Below, piece by piece: positions 50,490-58,788 of a stretch of DNA of 64,000 bases. The position numbers and the translations under genes are program-made. Source of the DNA: JOPF136 sp963773835 (GTDB lineage: Bacteria; Acidobacteriota; Terriglobia; Acidiferrales; UBA7541); NCBI GenBank assembly GCA_963773835.1, contig CAVZCQ010000001.1, positions 1,488,001-1,552,000 of the forward strand. Reading direction: 5' to 3'. Position 1 is the stretch's first letter. Each line of letters opens with the position of its first letter. The notes under the pieces are model-generated. The model was not told the origin of the DNA. It worked only from the letters and a program-made list of their open reading frames with translations, and made no database searches.

Positions 50490-51806
50490 ATGGGAATCCT
50501 TTCCATCAAAGAACTGCTGCTGACGCTGTTCTTCAAAATGGGACTGGCGGCGTCGCTGGCGGCCTTGCTGGCGCGCTCCGCCACCTTCCGGAAGGTCCTG
50601 TACACGGAGCAGCGGGACTCGGACGAGAAAGTGCGGTTGATGCTGTTCTTCACGCCGCCGCTGGCCGCGGGAGTGATGCTGCGGCTGCTGGGGTATCCGT
50701 TCGCGGACCTGACGCTGGAAGGGGCGTTCGTGCTGGGCCTATTGGGCGGGCGCGTGCCGGGAGTGCTGGGCGGCGCGATCGTGAGCCTGCCGGCGTTCTT
50801 CAATCACGAATGGCTCTCGACGCCGATTGCGGCCCTCGCTGGTGTGCTGGGGGGAATGATCCGGCAGTCCATGCCGAACACGGAGGCGGTGTGGAACCTG
50901 GGGCCATTCACGTTTGTGGGCGTGCCGCGATACTTGTGGCGCTGGGCGCGCGGGCGCGAACTGGAGAAACACTGGGAGATGCTGGCGCTGGCGGGCATCG
51001 TGGCGCTGGAACTGGGTAGGCAGGCGCTGGCCGCGGCTGTGCACGGCAAATGGCTGTTCTATTTTGCGGCGCAGGGCCAGTGGGCGATGATGCCGCAGGT
51101 GTTCGCCTCGATGATCGCGGTGGCGGCGCCGATCAAAATCTGGAACACGATCCGTGTGGAAGCGAACCTGGAAGAGCACCAGCAGATGCTGCTGCGGGCG
51201 CGGATGGACGCGCTGTCGAACCAGATCAACCCGCACTTCCTGTTCAACACGCTGAATACCGTGTCGGCGCTGGTGCGCACGGACCCGGATATGGCGCGCG
51301 ACGTGGTGCTCAAACTTTCCAACATTCTCCGGCGTCTATTACGGCAGCAGGAAAACTTTGTGCCATTGCGGGAGGAGCTGCATTTTGTGGACGACTACCT
51401 GGACATCGAGGCGGCGCGCGCCGGGCGCGACAAACTGGAAATCGCCAAGGACATCGACGAGAACTCGCTGGACATCTTCGTGCCCGCGATGCTGCTGCAG
51501 CCCATCGTGGAGAACGCCATCCGCCACGGGCTGGCGCCGAAACTGGAAGGCGGGGTGATCACCATCCGCACGGCGCTGGAGGACGGCCGGTTGCGCATCG
51601 TGGTGGAGGACAACGGCCTGGGGATGACGGAGGCGCGTCTGGCGCGGGTGCACGAGGAGGGCATCGGCATGTCCAACGTGCAGGCGCGGCTCAGACTTCT
51701 CTATGGCGACGATTTCCGATTTGAGATCGCGAGCCGGCTCGGGGAGGGCACGACGGTGCGCATTGAAGTGCCGGAACTCGTCTCTGAGTTACCGGCAGTC
51801 TCCTGA
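50490..51806 (+). CDS. LytS-type sensor histidine kinase
   Basis: A 438-aa membrane kinase. The first half has about six hydrophobic segments of the 5TM-LYT type (GLLGGRVPGVLGGAIVSLP and neighbours). The phospho-acceptor region is LSNQINPHFLFNTLNTVSAL, with the His within NPHFLFN, as in His_kinase/LytS. The ATPase has ENAIRHGL and VVEDNGLGMTEARL. ATG 50490 is chosen over a codon at 50439. No LytTR response regulator is adjacent, so the partner is elsewhere. Confidence 0.88.
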   Translation: MGILSIKELLLTLFFKMGLAASLAALLARSATFRKVLYTEQRDSDEKVRLMLFFTPPLAAGVMLRLLGYPFADLTLEGAFVLGLLGGRVPGVLGGAIVSLPAFFNHEWLSTPIAALAGVLGGMIRQSMPNTEAVWNLGPFTFVGVPRYLWRWARGRELEKHWEMLALAGIVALELGRQALAAAVHGKWLFYFAAQGQWAMMPQVFASMIAVAAPIKIWNTIRVEANLEEHQQMLLRARMDALSNQINPHFLFNTLNTVSALVRTDPDMARDVVLKLSNILRRLLRQQENFVPLREELHFVDDYLDIEAARAGRDKLEIAKDIDENSLDIFVPAMLLQPIVENAIRHGLAPKLEGGVITIRTALEDGRLRIVVEDNGLGMTEARLARVHEEGIGMSNVQARLRLLYGDDFRFEIASRLGEGTTVRIEVPELVSELPAVS

Positions 51807-51820
51807 GGGCCGGGGAAGGG

Positions 51821-52444
51821 ATGGGCTACTGCCTGAACTGCGGCGCGGAAGACCCGTCGGAGCCGTGCGGGCTGTGCGGGCTGACCGGACAGCTCGCCGC
51901 GTTCGTGTTCCGGCGGCGGCTGGTTTATCTGACGGCAATCTTCCTGCTGGGGACGGTGGCGTTCCTGGCGGCGACGCAGTTCTACCCGCCGCTGGAACTG
52001 GACCAAATGCTGGTGTTTCTGGGCGCGGTGGCGGCGGCTGCGCTGGTGCTGGCCATCGTGATCGACCAGCGCGCGCGGCGCGGCATGGCGCTCGAAGCCC
52101 TGCGGCGCGTTTTTCGCGGTCTGCTGCCGCTTCCCTGGATGCTGAGTGTGATGCTGTTGGTGAACGGGTGGTTCGACCATTCTCCTCCGGCCATTGCTGT
52201 GACTCACGTGGTCTCGAAGTTCACCATGCCCGGGCTGGTGCGCCCGCACCGGCTGATTGTGCGTTCGTGGCGGCCGGATGGCCGGCTGGAGCGGCTAGCG
52301 GTGGATGAAGACGACTACTCGCGCTTCAGTCCCGGCGACACGGTGGACGTGCGCGTGGCTCCGGGGCTCGTGGGCATTCCCTGGGTGTACTCGGTGTTGC
52401 GGCACGAGCCGGGCTATTCCATCCGGGGCCACGCGGCGAACTGA
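51821..52444 (+). CDS. Membrane protein with N-terminal zinc ribbon
   Basis: A 207-aa protein. MGYCLNCGAEDPSEPCGLCG carries two CxxC pairs that could bind zinc. Three hydrophobic segments follow (VYLTAIFLLGTVAFLAA, MLVFLGAVAAAALVLAIVI, LLPLPWMLSVMLLVNGW), then a soluble C-terminal part. No family was recognised. It lies 14 bp after the kinase gene on the same strand, so it may act with that sensor. Confidence 0.7.
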   Translation: MGYCLNCGAEDPSEPCGLCGLTGQLAAFVFRRRLVYLTAIFLLGTVAFLAATQFYPPLELDQMLVFLGAVAAAALVLAIVIDQRARRGMALEALRRVFRGLLPLPWMLSVMLLVNGWFDHSPPAIAVTHVVSKFTMPGLVRPHRLIVRSWRPDGRLERLAVDEDDYSRFSPGDTVDVRVAPGLVGIPWVYSVLRHEPGYSIRGHAAN

Positions 52445-52460
52445 GGCGGCGGCAGGCCAG

Positions 52461-52664
52461 CTATTTTCGCAGGCTGATGAGGGATGGGTCGGCGTCGTAC
52501 CCCTCGTCCTGCACCGTCTTTTGGGCCGCGGCGCGAAGCGTCTGGTCGTCGGCGTCGCGGCGGGCATCGAACCGACGCCGGATTACCTCATCGCCGTTCA
52601 CGATTCGGACCAGCCACTTGGACTTTTCGGATTCCCAGGAAACTTCCACACTATCTGGGCGCAT
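52461..52664 (-). CDS. Small hypothetical protein with strong ribosome-binding site
   Basis: A 67-aa protein (starting MRPDSVEVSWESEKSKWLVR). ATG 52664 has a perfect AGGAGG at 6 bp. The sequence is beta-strand-like at first and acidic later (QDEGYDADPSLISLRK). No family was recognised. The ribosome-binding site makes it a credible gene rather than a chance frame. Confidence 0.7.
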   Translation of the reverse strand: MRPDSVEVSWESEKSKWLVRIVNGDEVIRRRFDARRDADDQTLRAAAQKTVQDEGYDADPSLISLRK

Positions 52665-52930
52665 CGTCACCTCCTGGTCCCGGCTTCAGGGAATTGTAGT
52701 CCAACTCCGCGCCCTCGGAGTACATCGCAGAGCCCCACGGTCTGGTTACGCGACAGGGGCACGCAAGAGCGCCTGAGGGCCGTCAAAGCACATGGATCGG
52801 GAACGACGCGCAGGCGTGCTGTCTCTGCTAGAGTAATGCCGGTCCGGCGAGGAGACGGGGCTGGACTAGAGTCACATTCGAAATCGAAGTGACTCGGCGG
52901 AACGACCGACCATCGCAAACGAGGTGTCGT

Positions 52931-53830
52931 ATGCCGGAAGCAGCGGGGCGAGCAGCAGGATTATCGGATGCCATTCCCTCATTCCGGCGAATCCTCCTGG
53001 CCACGGATTTCTCCGTCCGCTCCGCCGCAGCCGTACCCTTTGCCCGCAGGCTGGCTCAGTTTTATGACGCGAACCTCGTGGTGGTCCACGTGATTGCCGC
53101 GGAGGCGGAGGTCGACGGTGAGAGGCCAACTCAGGAGGAGATGGACGCCGCACGAGACGAGGCACAAACGCAATTGCGAGAGTTTATCGCCGAGAACCCA
53201 TTCGGCCAGGTTCCGTACGAGACGGTGGTTGGCCGGGGACCGGTATGGGAGGTTTTTGCGCCGCTGGTGGAGGAAAAGCACGTTGATCTGATCGTCCTCG
53301 GCACCCACGGCTGGAGCGGAGTGGGAAAGCTGCTGATGGGTTCGGTGGCACAACGCATCTTCAGCCTGGCGCCCTGCCCCGTGCTGAGCGTTTCGCCCAG
53401 GGCCCACAAATCCTGGAACGCAGACGGCAGGCTCGCAAGGATTCTCTACGCCACAAACTTCTCTTCGGCTTCGCTCAAGGCGCTGCCGTATGCGCTCTCG
53501 CTGGCGAAGGTGAGCGGCGCCGAACTGCTGCTGTTGCACGCGCCATCAGCGTCCGAGGCCGTTTCCGCCGAAATCGTGCAGGGATACCACCAACACCTGA
53601 ACGCGCTGATTCCTGCGGAAGAGAGAAGCTGGTGCAAGTCCGACACGCTGGTGATGGCCGGGGAGGCTGACCGGGAGATCCTGGAGGCGGCCGAACGGAA
53701 CGCCGTGGACGTGATTGTGATGGGCGCGCATGCCGTGGAAGGATCGCTTTCCTCGTTCCAGGTACCGTTATCGACGGCCTACCGTGTGGTGGCGCACGCG
53801 CCCTGCCCGGTTCTGCGCGTGCGGGGTTGA
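52931..53830 (+). CDS. Universal stress protein with two Usp domains
   Basis: A 299-aa tandem UspA protein. Domain 1: RRILLATDFSVRSAAAVPFA, ending with LGTHGWSGVGKLLMGSVAQR (G-x2-G-x9-G-S ATP-binding motif) and CPVLSVSP. Domain 2: RILYATNFSSASLKALPYAL, ending in MGAHAVEGSLSSFQVPLSTA, where the ATP motif is degenerate. This is a common layout, with domain 1 binding ATP and domain 2 having lost the motif. ATG 52931 follows GAGGTG. Likely cytoplasmic stress tolerance. Confidence 0.9.
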   Translation: MPEAAGRAAGLSDAIPSFRRILLATDFSVRSAAAVPFARRLAQFYDANLVVVHVIAAEAEVDGERPTQEEMDAARDEAQTQLREFIAENPFGQVPYETVVGRGPVWEVFAPLVEEKHVDLIVLGTHGWSGVGKLLMGSVAQRIFSLAPCPVLSVSPRAHKSWNADGRLARILYATNFSSASLKALPYALSLAKVSGAELLLLHAPSASEAVSAEIVQGYHQHLNALIPAEERSWCKSDTLVMAGEADREILEAAERNAVDVIVMGAHAVEGSLSSFQVPLSTAYRVVAHAPCPVLRVRG

Positions 53831-53842
53831 AAAGGCCTTGAT

Positions 53843-53866
53843 CGGGCGGCCGATTGTGGCCGCCCG
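53843..53866 (+). terminator. Hairpin after the universal stress gene
   Basis: Perfect 9-bp arms (CGGGCGGCC / GGCCGCCCG) around a GATTGT loop, 12 bp after the stop. No T-run follows, so an intrinsic terminator is possible but weak. Confidence 0.45.
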
Positions 53867-53936
53867 GCACCCACAGCTTGAAATCAATAAGTCCGGTGGT
53901 ATGCTCCTACCGAATCTAGGGGGAGGGGGGTGAACT

Positions 53937-55142
53937 ATGAAGCGTCTCGTTGTGCTTATTTTCCTGCTGTCCCTGGTTCTGGTTCCGTCGAGCTTTGCCC
54001 AGCAGACCATCGTCATCGGATTCACGGTTTCCAAGACCGGGGCCATGAACGTGGACTCGCTGGAGCAATACCGCGGGTTCGAGCTGTGGCGGGATGAAGT
54101 GAACGCCGCGGGCGGCATCAAGGCAGGCGGAAAGAGCTATCAGCTCAAATTCGTGAACTACGACGACGAGTCGAACTCGAAGCGCGTGCAGCAGCTCTAC
54201 TCGCGGATGATCCTGGAGGAGAAGGCGGATTTCCTGTTCAGCCCGTACTCGTCAAGCCTGACGGCTACGGCCGCGGTGGTGACGGAGCAATACGGCAAGA
54301 TCATGCTGACCACGGGCGCGGCGGAAGAGAAGACCTACAAACTGGGCAATCATTATCTGTTCCAGATGTTCACGCCGGCATCGCAGTACCTGACGGTCGC
54401 GCTGGACGCTTTGAAAAGCAAGGATCCAAAAGCGGCGGTTGCCTTCGTGTACGAGGACTCTTCGTTCTCCGTCGCGGTTGCGACGCCGGCCAAAGCGTAC
54501 GCCCAGCAACTGGGGTTCAACGTGGTTTTCAGCGAGCCGTACACTCCCAACACGACGGACTTCAGCCCGATCCTCGATAAGCTGATCGCGTCCAAAGCAA
54601 CCGTATTGCTCGGAGGCGGCCATTACACGGACGGGTCAACGCTGGCGCGGCAGCTCTATGGCCGCAAAGCGGCCCTGAAGATGATCACGCTGCTGGTGGC
54701 TCCGGACAGCCCGCAGTGGGTGGAGCTGGGCGACGCGGGGCTGGGCGTGATGGTTCCGTCGCAGTGGGAACCGCAGTCCACCTTCAAGACACAGTTCGGG
54801 GCGAGCGGAGCCCAATTTGAAAAGGCTTACACGGCGAAGTACAACGCCCCTCCCAGCTATGAATCGGCGGGTGGATACGCATGCGGTCTGATCCTGCAAC
54901 GAGCCATCGAAAAGGCGGGGGGAATCGACACGGCCAAGGTGGCGCAGGCGCTGGACGAAACCGACGTCACGACGTTTTACGGGCACACGAAATTCGCCAC
55001 CGCGCCGAACGAGCACGGGCTGCAGACCGGACACTCGATGGTCCTGGCCCAATGGCAGAAGGACAAGAGCGGGAAGCCGGAAAAACAGGTGGTCTGGCCG
55101 CTGGCTGCCAAGAGCGCCAACATGGTCTATCCGATTCACTGA
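53937..55142 (+). CDS. livK: Branched-chain amino acid ABC transporter, substrate-binding protein
   Basis: A 401-aa periplasmic binding protein. Signal peptide 1-21 (VVLIFLLSLVLVPSSFA). IVIGFTVSKTGAMNVDSLEQ is the usual first strand; DEVNAAGGIKAGGKSYQLKF, YGKIMLTTGAAEE and the later GGYACGLILQRA follow the Leu/Ile/Val-type periplasmic-binding order. It should capture an amino acid, amide or related ligand for the permease that follows. Specificity is not readable from sequence; the family also serves urea and short amides. Confidence 0.9.
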   Translation: MKRLVVLIFLLSLVLVPSSFAQQTIVIGFTVSKTGAMNVDSLEQYRGFELWRDEVNAAGGIKAGGKSYQLKFVNYDDESNSKRVQQLYSRMILEEKADFLFSPYSSSLTATAAVVTEQYGKIMLTTGAAEEKTYKLGNHYLFQMFTPASQYLTVALDALKSKDPKAAVAFVYEDSSFSVAVATPAKAYAQQLGFNVVFSEPYTPNTTDFSPILDKLIASKATVLLGGGHYTDGSTLARQLYGRKAALKMITLLVAPDSPQWVELGDAGLGVMVPSQWEPQSTFKTQFGASGAQFEKAYTAKYNAPPSYESAGGYACGLILQRAIEKAGGIDTAKVAQALDETDVTTFYGHTKFATAPNEHGLQTGHSMVLAQWQKDKSGKPEKQVVWPLAAKSANMVYPIH

Positions 55143-55247
55143 GGAAATTGCAGCGCCGCGGCAATTGCACCCATTCGAGGCAACGCGGCTGAACGCGCGA
55201 AGTCGAGCGGCACAGACGCAAGAGCGGATGGGTGCGCAGGGTGAGAT

Positions 55248-56108
55248 GTGTCCGGCATTCTAGCCTCCATGATCGATGGGCTGCTGGTGGGTTCCGTCTA
55301 TGGATTGGCCGCCATGGGCCTGAGTTTGATCTGGGGGGTGATGAATGTGATCAATCTCACCCACGGGGCGATGATCGCGCTGGGCATGTTCGGAATGTAC
55401 CTTCTGTTCAGCGCCACGGCCACCAACCCGTACATCCTGCTGATTCCGGTAATCGGGGCGGGCTTGATCCTCGGCATCGTGGTGTATTGGGTGGCGATCC
55501 ACTGGGTGATCGGGCGGCCGATGCTGATGAGCCTGCTTTCCACCTTTGCCGTGAACATGATGATCATTGGAATCGGCACGGCGGTGTGGACCACGAGCCC
55601 GTACAACGTCAACTTCAACCTGCCGGGCATCACCATCGGAAGCTACACATTCACGGGGAACCACATTGCAGCGGCAATCGCGGCCGTAATTATCGCGCTG
55701 GCGCTGGACCTGTTCCTGCGGCGCACGCGGCAGGGAAAAGCGATCCGGGCGGTGTCCGACAATCGTGAAGCCGCCGAACTGATGGGGATTTCCTCGACGT
55801 CGGTTCTGGCCGTGGCGTTTGGGATCGGAATCGCGCTGGCGGTGGCCTCGGGCGCGCTGGTGTCGACGTTGTTTCCGTTCACCATTCTTTCCGGTGCGGT
55901 GTACCAACTGAAAAGCTTCGTGGTCACGGTGCTGGCGGGGCTGGGGAAACCGATGGGCGCACTGGTGGCCGGGGTGCTGCTGGGACTGCTGGAAGGCGTG
56001 GTGACTCCGTTTATCGCCGCCAGTTGGATACCGTTGATCGAATTTACTCTGTTCGTGGTGGTGCTGGTCGCCTTCCCGCGGGGGATTTTCGGGAAGGTTG
56101 CGGCATGA
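55248..56108 (+). CDS. livH: ABC transporter permease LivH
   Basis: A 286-aa inner-membrane permease. Eight or so hydrophobic segments; GSVYGLAAMGLSLIWGVMNV near the start is the LivH hallmark; SDNREAAELMGISST is the cytoplasmic EAA loop that contacts the ATPase. GTG 55248 starts the gene. It shares bases with the livM start. Confidence 0.93.
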   Translation: MSGILASMIDGLLVGSVYGLAAMGLSLIWGVMNVINLTHGAMIALGMFGMYLLFSATATNPYILLIPVIGAGLILGIVVYWVAIHWVIGRPMLMSLLSTFAVNMMIIGIGTAVWTTSPYNVNFNLPGITIGSYTFTGNHIAAAIAAVIIALALDLFLRRTRQGKAIRAVSDNREAAELMGISSTSVLAVAFGIGIALAVASGALVSTLFPFTILSGAVYQLKSFVVTVLAGLGKPMGALVAGVLLGLLEGVVTPFIAASWIPLIEFTLFVVVLVAFPRGIFGKVAA

Positions 56109-57070
56109 TCCTGCGGCGTCCCTCCTTCTGGCTGATCCTGATCTTATCTGCGTCGTTCATCTACCTGCCGCTGCGCGGGAACAACGTGCCGCTGCGCGAG
56201 GACCTGATCCTGGTGGCGGTGGCCATCATCCTGTCCAGCAACCTGAACCTGATGATCGGATATACCGGGTACGTAAACTTCGGTCACATCGTCTTTTACG
56301 GCCTGGGAGGTTACATCGGGCTATACCTGACGACGGTGCGCGGGTGGAATCTGGTGCTGGCGGCGCTGACGGCGGGCGTGGCGGTGAGTTTTCTCGCGCT
56401 GCTGTTCGGGCTGGGGATTCTACGATTGCGCGGCGCCTACTTCGCGCTGGCCACCATCGGGGTTCTCGAGGCGGTGCAGGCGTTCGTCATCAATTTCGAC
56501 TCGTGGGGCCGCTCGACCGGCATGTATCTGTCCTTCGAGTCCTACCAGTCGTGGGGCGGCGCGATGCGCGCCCTGTGGATCGATTATTTCCTGATTATCG
56601 GGATCATGGCGCTGTCGCTGATCCTGAGCCTGCGAATCAAGATTTCGAAGTTCGGATTGGGTTTGTTCGCCATCCGGGAGAACGAGGACGCCGCGGCCGT
56701 GCTCGGAGTGAACACAACGGTTTACAAGGCGATCGTGTACAGCGTGTCGGCATTCCTTCCGGCGGTTGCCGGTGCGTTGATGTTTTTCAAGAACGGGATG
56801 ATCGATCCTTTTGTGGCCTTCGAATTCATGCTCTCGCTGGAAGGAATCGTGATGCTGATGCTCGGCGGGCAGGGCTCGGTGACCGGCGCGGCGCTGGGCG
56901 CGGGAGTGTACGAGTGGTTGCGATCGTACCTGCTGACCTCGCCGAAGCTGTCGGACTTCCAACTGGTGATTGCGGGAGGGCTGCTGCTGGTGGTGGTGCT
57001 GTTTGCGCCGGGCGGGCTGATCGGGTGGGTGTACCGGCTGGTGCCGCGGTCGCGCGAGGTGATCGAATGA
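56105..57070 (+). CDS. livM: ABC transporter permease LivM
   Basis: A 321-aa inner-membrane permease, partner of LivH. GYTGYVNFGHIVFYGLGGYI is the LivM signature; AIRENEDAAAVLGVNTTVYK is the EAA loop. ATG 56105 overlaps the livH stop by 4 bp (ATGA) and its own stop overlaps livG, showing tight coupling. Confidence 0.93.
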   Translation: MILRRPSFWLILILSASFIYLPLRGNNVPLREDLILVAVAIILSSNLNLMIGYTGYVNFGHIVFYGLGGYIGLYLTTVRGWNLVLAALTAGVAVSFLALLFGLGILRLRGAYFALATIGVLEAVQAFVINFDSWGRSTGMYLSFESYQSWGGAMRALWIDYFLIIGIMALSLILSLRIKISKFGLGLFAIRENEDAAAVLGVNTTVYKAIVYSVSAFLPAVAGALMFFKNGMIDPFVAFEFMLSLEGIVMLMLGGQGSVTGAALGAGVYEWLRSYLLTSPKLSDFQLVIAGGLLLVVVLFAPGGLIGWVYRLVPRSREVIE

Positions 57071-57819
57071 GCGCGCTGCTGGATGTGAAGGGCGTCAGCA
57101 AACGATTCGGGGGGCTGCTGGCGGTTTCCGACGTGAGCTTCAGCCTGAACCAGGGGGAAATCCTGGGCCTGATCGGCCCCAACGGGGCGGGGAAGACCAC
57201 GCTGTTCAACGTGGTGAACGGCGTGTACAAATTTGACGGAGGCTCCATCACATTCGACGGCCATGACATCACGGGGATGTCGCCGCACCGGGTGGTGCAT
57301 CTGGGCCTGGCGCGGACCCACCAGATCGTGCAGCCGCTGAACGATATGAGCGTGCTGGATAACGTCACGGTGGGCGCGTGCTTCGGCCGCGAGTATCTGG
57401 GCCTGGGCGCGGCGCGCGCGGTGGCGCGCGAGGTGCTCGAGCAGGTGGGCATGGGCAGCCGCGTCAACCTGCTGGCACGTTCCCTGACCATCGCCGGGAA
57501 GAAACGGCTGGAAGTGGCGCGGGCGCTGGCGGCGAAGCCCAAACTGCTTCTCCTGGACGAAGTGCTGGCCGGGCTGAATCCCACCGAGATCGCCCAGATG
57601 ATCGAACTGGTGCGCAGCATCCGCGATCGCGGAGTCTCGGTGTTTATGATCGAGCATTTGATGCAGGCGGTGATGAATCTTTCCGACCGCATTGTGGTGC
57701 TGAACTTCGGCCAGAAGCTGGCGGAAGGGCGTCCCGAGGAGGTGGCGCGCGACCCACAGGTGGTCGAAGCGTATTTGGGCGACCCGGACATTGCGGAAAA
57801 GCTGATGGAGAAGAACTGA
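57067..57819 (+). CDS. livG: ABC transporter ATP-binding protein LivG
   Basis: A 250-aa ATPase. Walker A GPNGAGKTT; Walker B LLLLDEVLAGLNPTE; the ABC signature is the variant LTIAGKKRLEVARALA in place of the common LS-GQ-RRLE, a form that occurs in a LivG subgroup together with DEV-AGL-P. The C-terminal extension (GDPDIAEKLMEKN) is usual. The first base of livF is its last base. Confidence 0.92.
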   Translation: MSALLDVKGVSKRFGGLLAVSDVSFSLNQGEILGLIGPNGAGKTTLFNVVNGVYKFDGGSITFDGHDITGMSPHRVVHLGLARTHQIVQPLNDMSVLDNVTVGACFGREYLGLGAARAVAREVLEQVGMGSRVNLLARSLTIAGKKRLEVARALAAKPKLLLLDEVLAGLNPTEIAQMIELVRSIRDRGVSVFMIEHLMQAVMNLSDRIVVLNFGQKLAEGRPEEVARDPQVVEAYLGDPDIAEKLMEKN

Positions 57820-58532
57820 TGGACTCGGTGCTGCAGATCGACAAACTCGAGTCCGGCTACGGCGAGGTGCAGGTGCTTTGGGGAATCTCGCTGGAACTGC
57901 AGCCCGGGAAACTGACGACGATCATCGGCGCCAATGGCGCGGGAAAGACCACCACGCTGCGGACCACGATGGGCAGTGTGCGGCCCTGGCGGGGGCGCGT
58001 TCTGCTGCAGGGCGACGACGTGACAAAATTGCCTGCCCACACGAAAGCCAACCGCGGGCTGGTGCTGGTGCCGGAAGGGCGCCAGCTTTTCCCCAACCTG
58101 TCGGTGGAAGAGAACCTGGAAATGGGAGGATATTCGCCGCGCGCCCGCAAACGGCAAAAGGCCAACCTGGAGCGCGTGTATGACGTGTTCCCGAGGTTGA
58201 AGGAGCGGCGGAGGCAGAAGTCGTCCACACTTTCCGGTGGGGAACAGCAAATGCTGGCGATGGGCCGCGGGTTGATGCAGGAGCCGGTGGTCCTGATGAT
58301 CGACGAGCTGTCGCTGGGCTTGGCTCCGGTGCTGGCGCAACAGCTTTTCCTCACTTTGAAGACCCTCAGGGGGCAGGGAATCACCATCGTGCTGGTCGAA
58401 CAGAACGTGCACCTGGCACTGGCGCTGAGCGACTATACCTATGTGCTGGCCGAGGGGCGAGTGACCATCCAGGGAGAGTCGCGCGAGGTCGCCCAGATGG
58501 ACGAAGTTCGACGCGCATATCTGGGGCTGTAA
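57819..58532 (+). CDS. livF: ABC transporter ATP-binding protein LivF
   Basis: A 237-aa ATPase. Walker A GANGAGKTTT, signature LSGGEQQMLAMGRGLM, Walker B LMIDELSLGLAP and the switch His in ITIVLVEQNVHLAL. It pairs with LivG to drive uptake. The start shares one base with the livG stop (TGATG), completing a five-gene operon with livKHMG. Confidence 0.93.
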   Translation: MDSVLQIDKLESGYGEVQVLWGISLELQPGKLTTIIGANGAGKTTTLRTTMGSVRPWRGRVLLQGDDVTKLPAHTKANRGLVLVPEGRQLFPNLSVEENLEMGGYSPRARKRQKANLERVYDVFPRLKERRRQKSSTLSGGEQQMLAMGRGLMQEPVVLMIDELSLGLAPVLAQQLFLTLKTLRGQGITIVLVEQNVHLALALSDYTYVLAEGRVTIQGESREVAQMDEVRRAYLGL

Positions 58533-58720
58533 GAACCTGCTTGGATACCCAGAAAGTCCCTTTCCCCAGCGGTCTCCCGGAGTTCACGGAACCCTTTGCC
58601 ATGAGACGATTTGTGCGGCTGCCGACAGCCGGGAATGCGGCGGAGGCGGCTGGAGAGGACGTGTTTGCGCGGTGGGAGCGTCCCGGTGGGTGACTGGACA
58701 GCCCGGACCTCACATGCCCT

Positions 58721-58736
58721 TGTGACGCTTATCACA
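58721..58736. promoter_or_regulatory. Perfect CRP-type site upstream of the PFOR gene
   Basis: TGTGACGCTTATCACA matches TGTGA-N6-TCACA exactly. Its centre (58728.5) would be at -41.5 if transcription begins near 58770, where a CATAAA -10-like box (58759-58764) sits. That is the class II activation geometry. A CRP/FNR-family protein could thus turn on the downstream operon. The rest of the 58533-58788 spacer has no gene. Confidence 0.7.
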
Positions 58737-58788
58737 GAGGCTAAACGGAGGAAAGGGGCATAAAGGCTTTTTGGAGAGGAGATTACGC

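Noticed and set aside
57067..57819. Broken LivG because of the unusual ABC signature
   Set aside because: The LT-x-x-x-KRLE and DEV-AGL-P variant is a known form in a LivG subgroup; all other motifs are intact.
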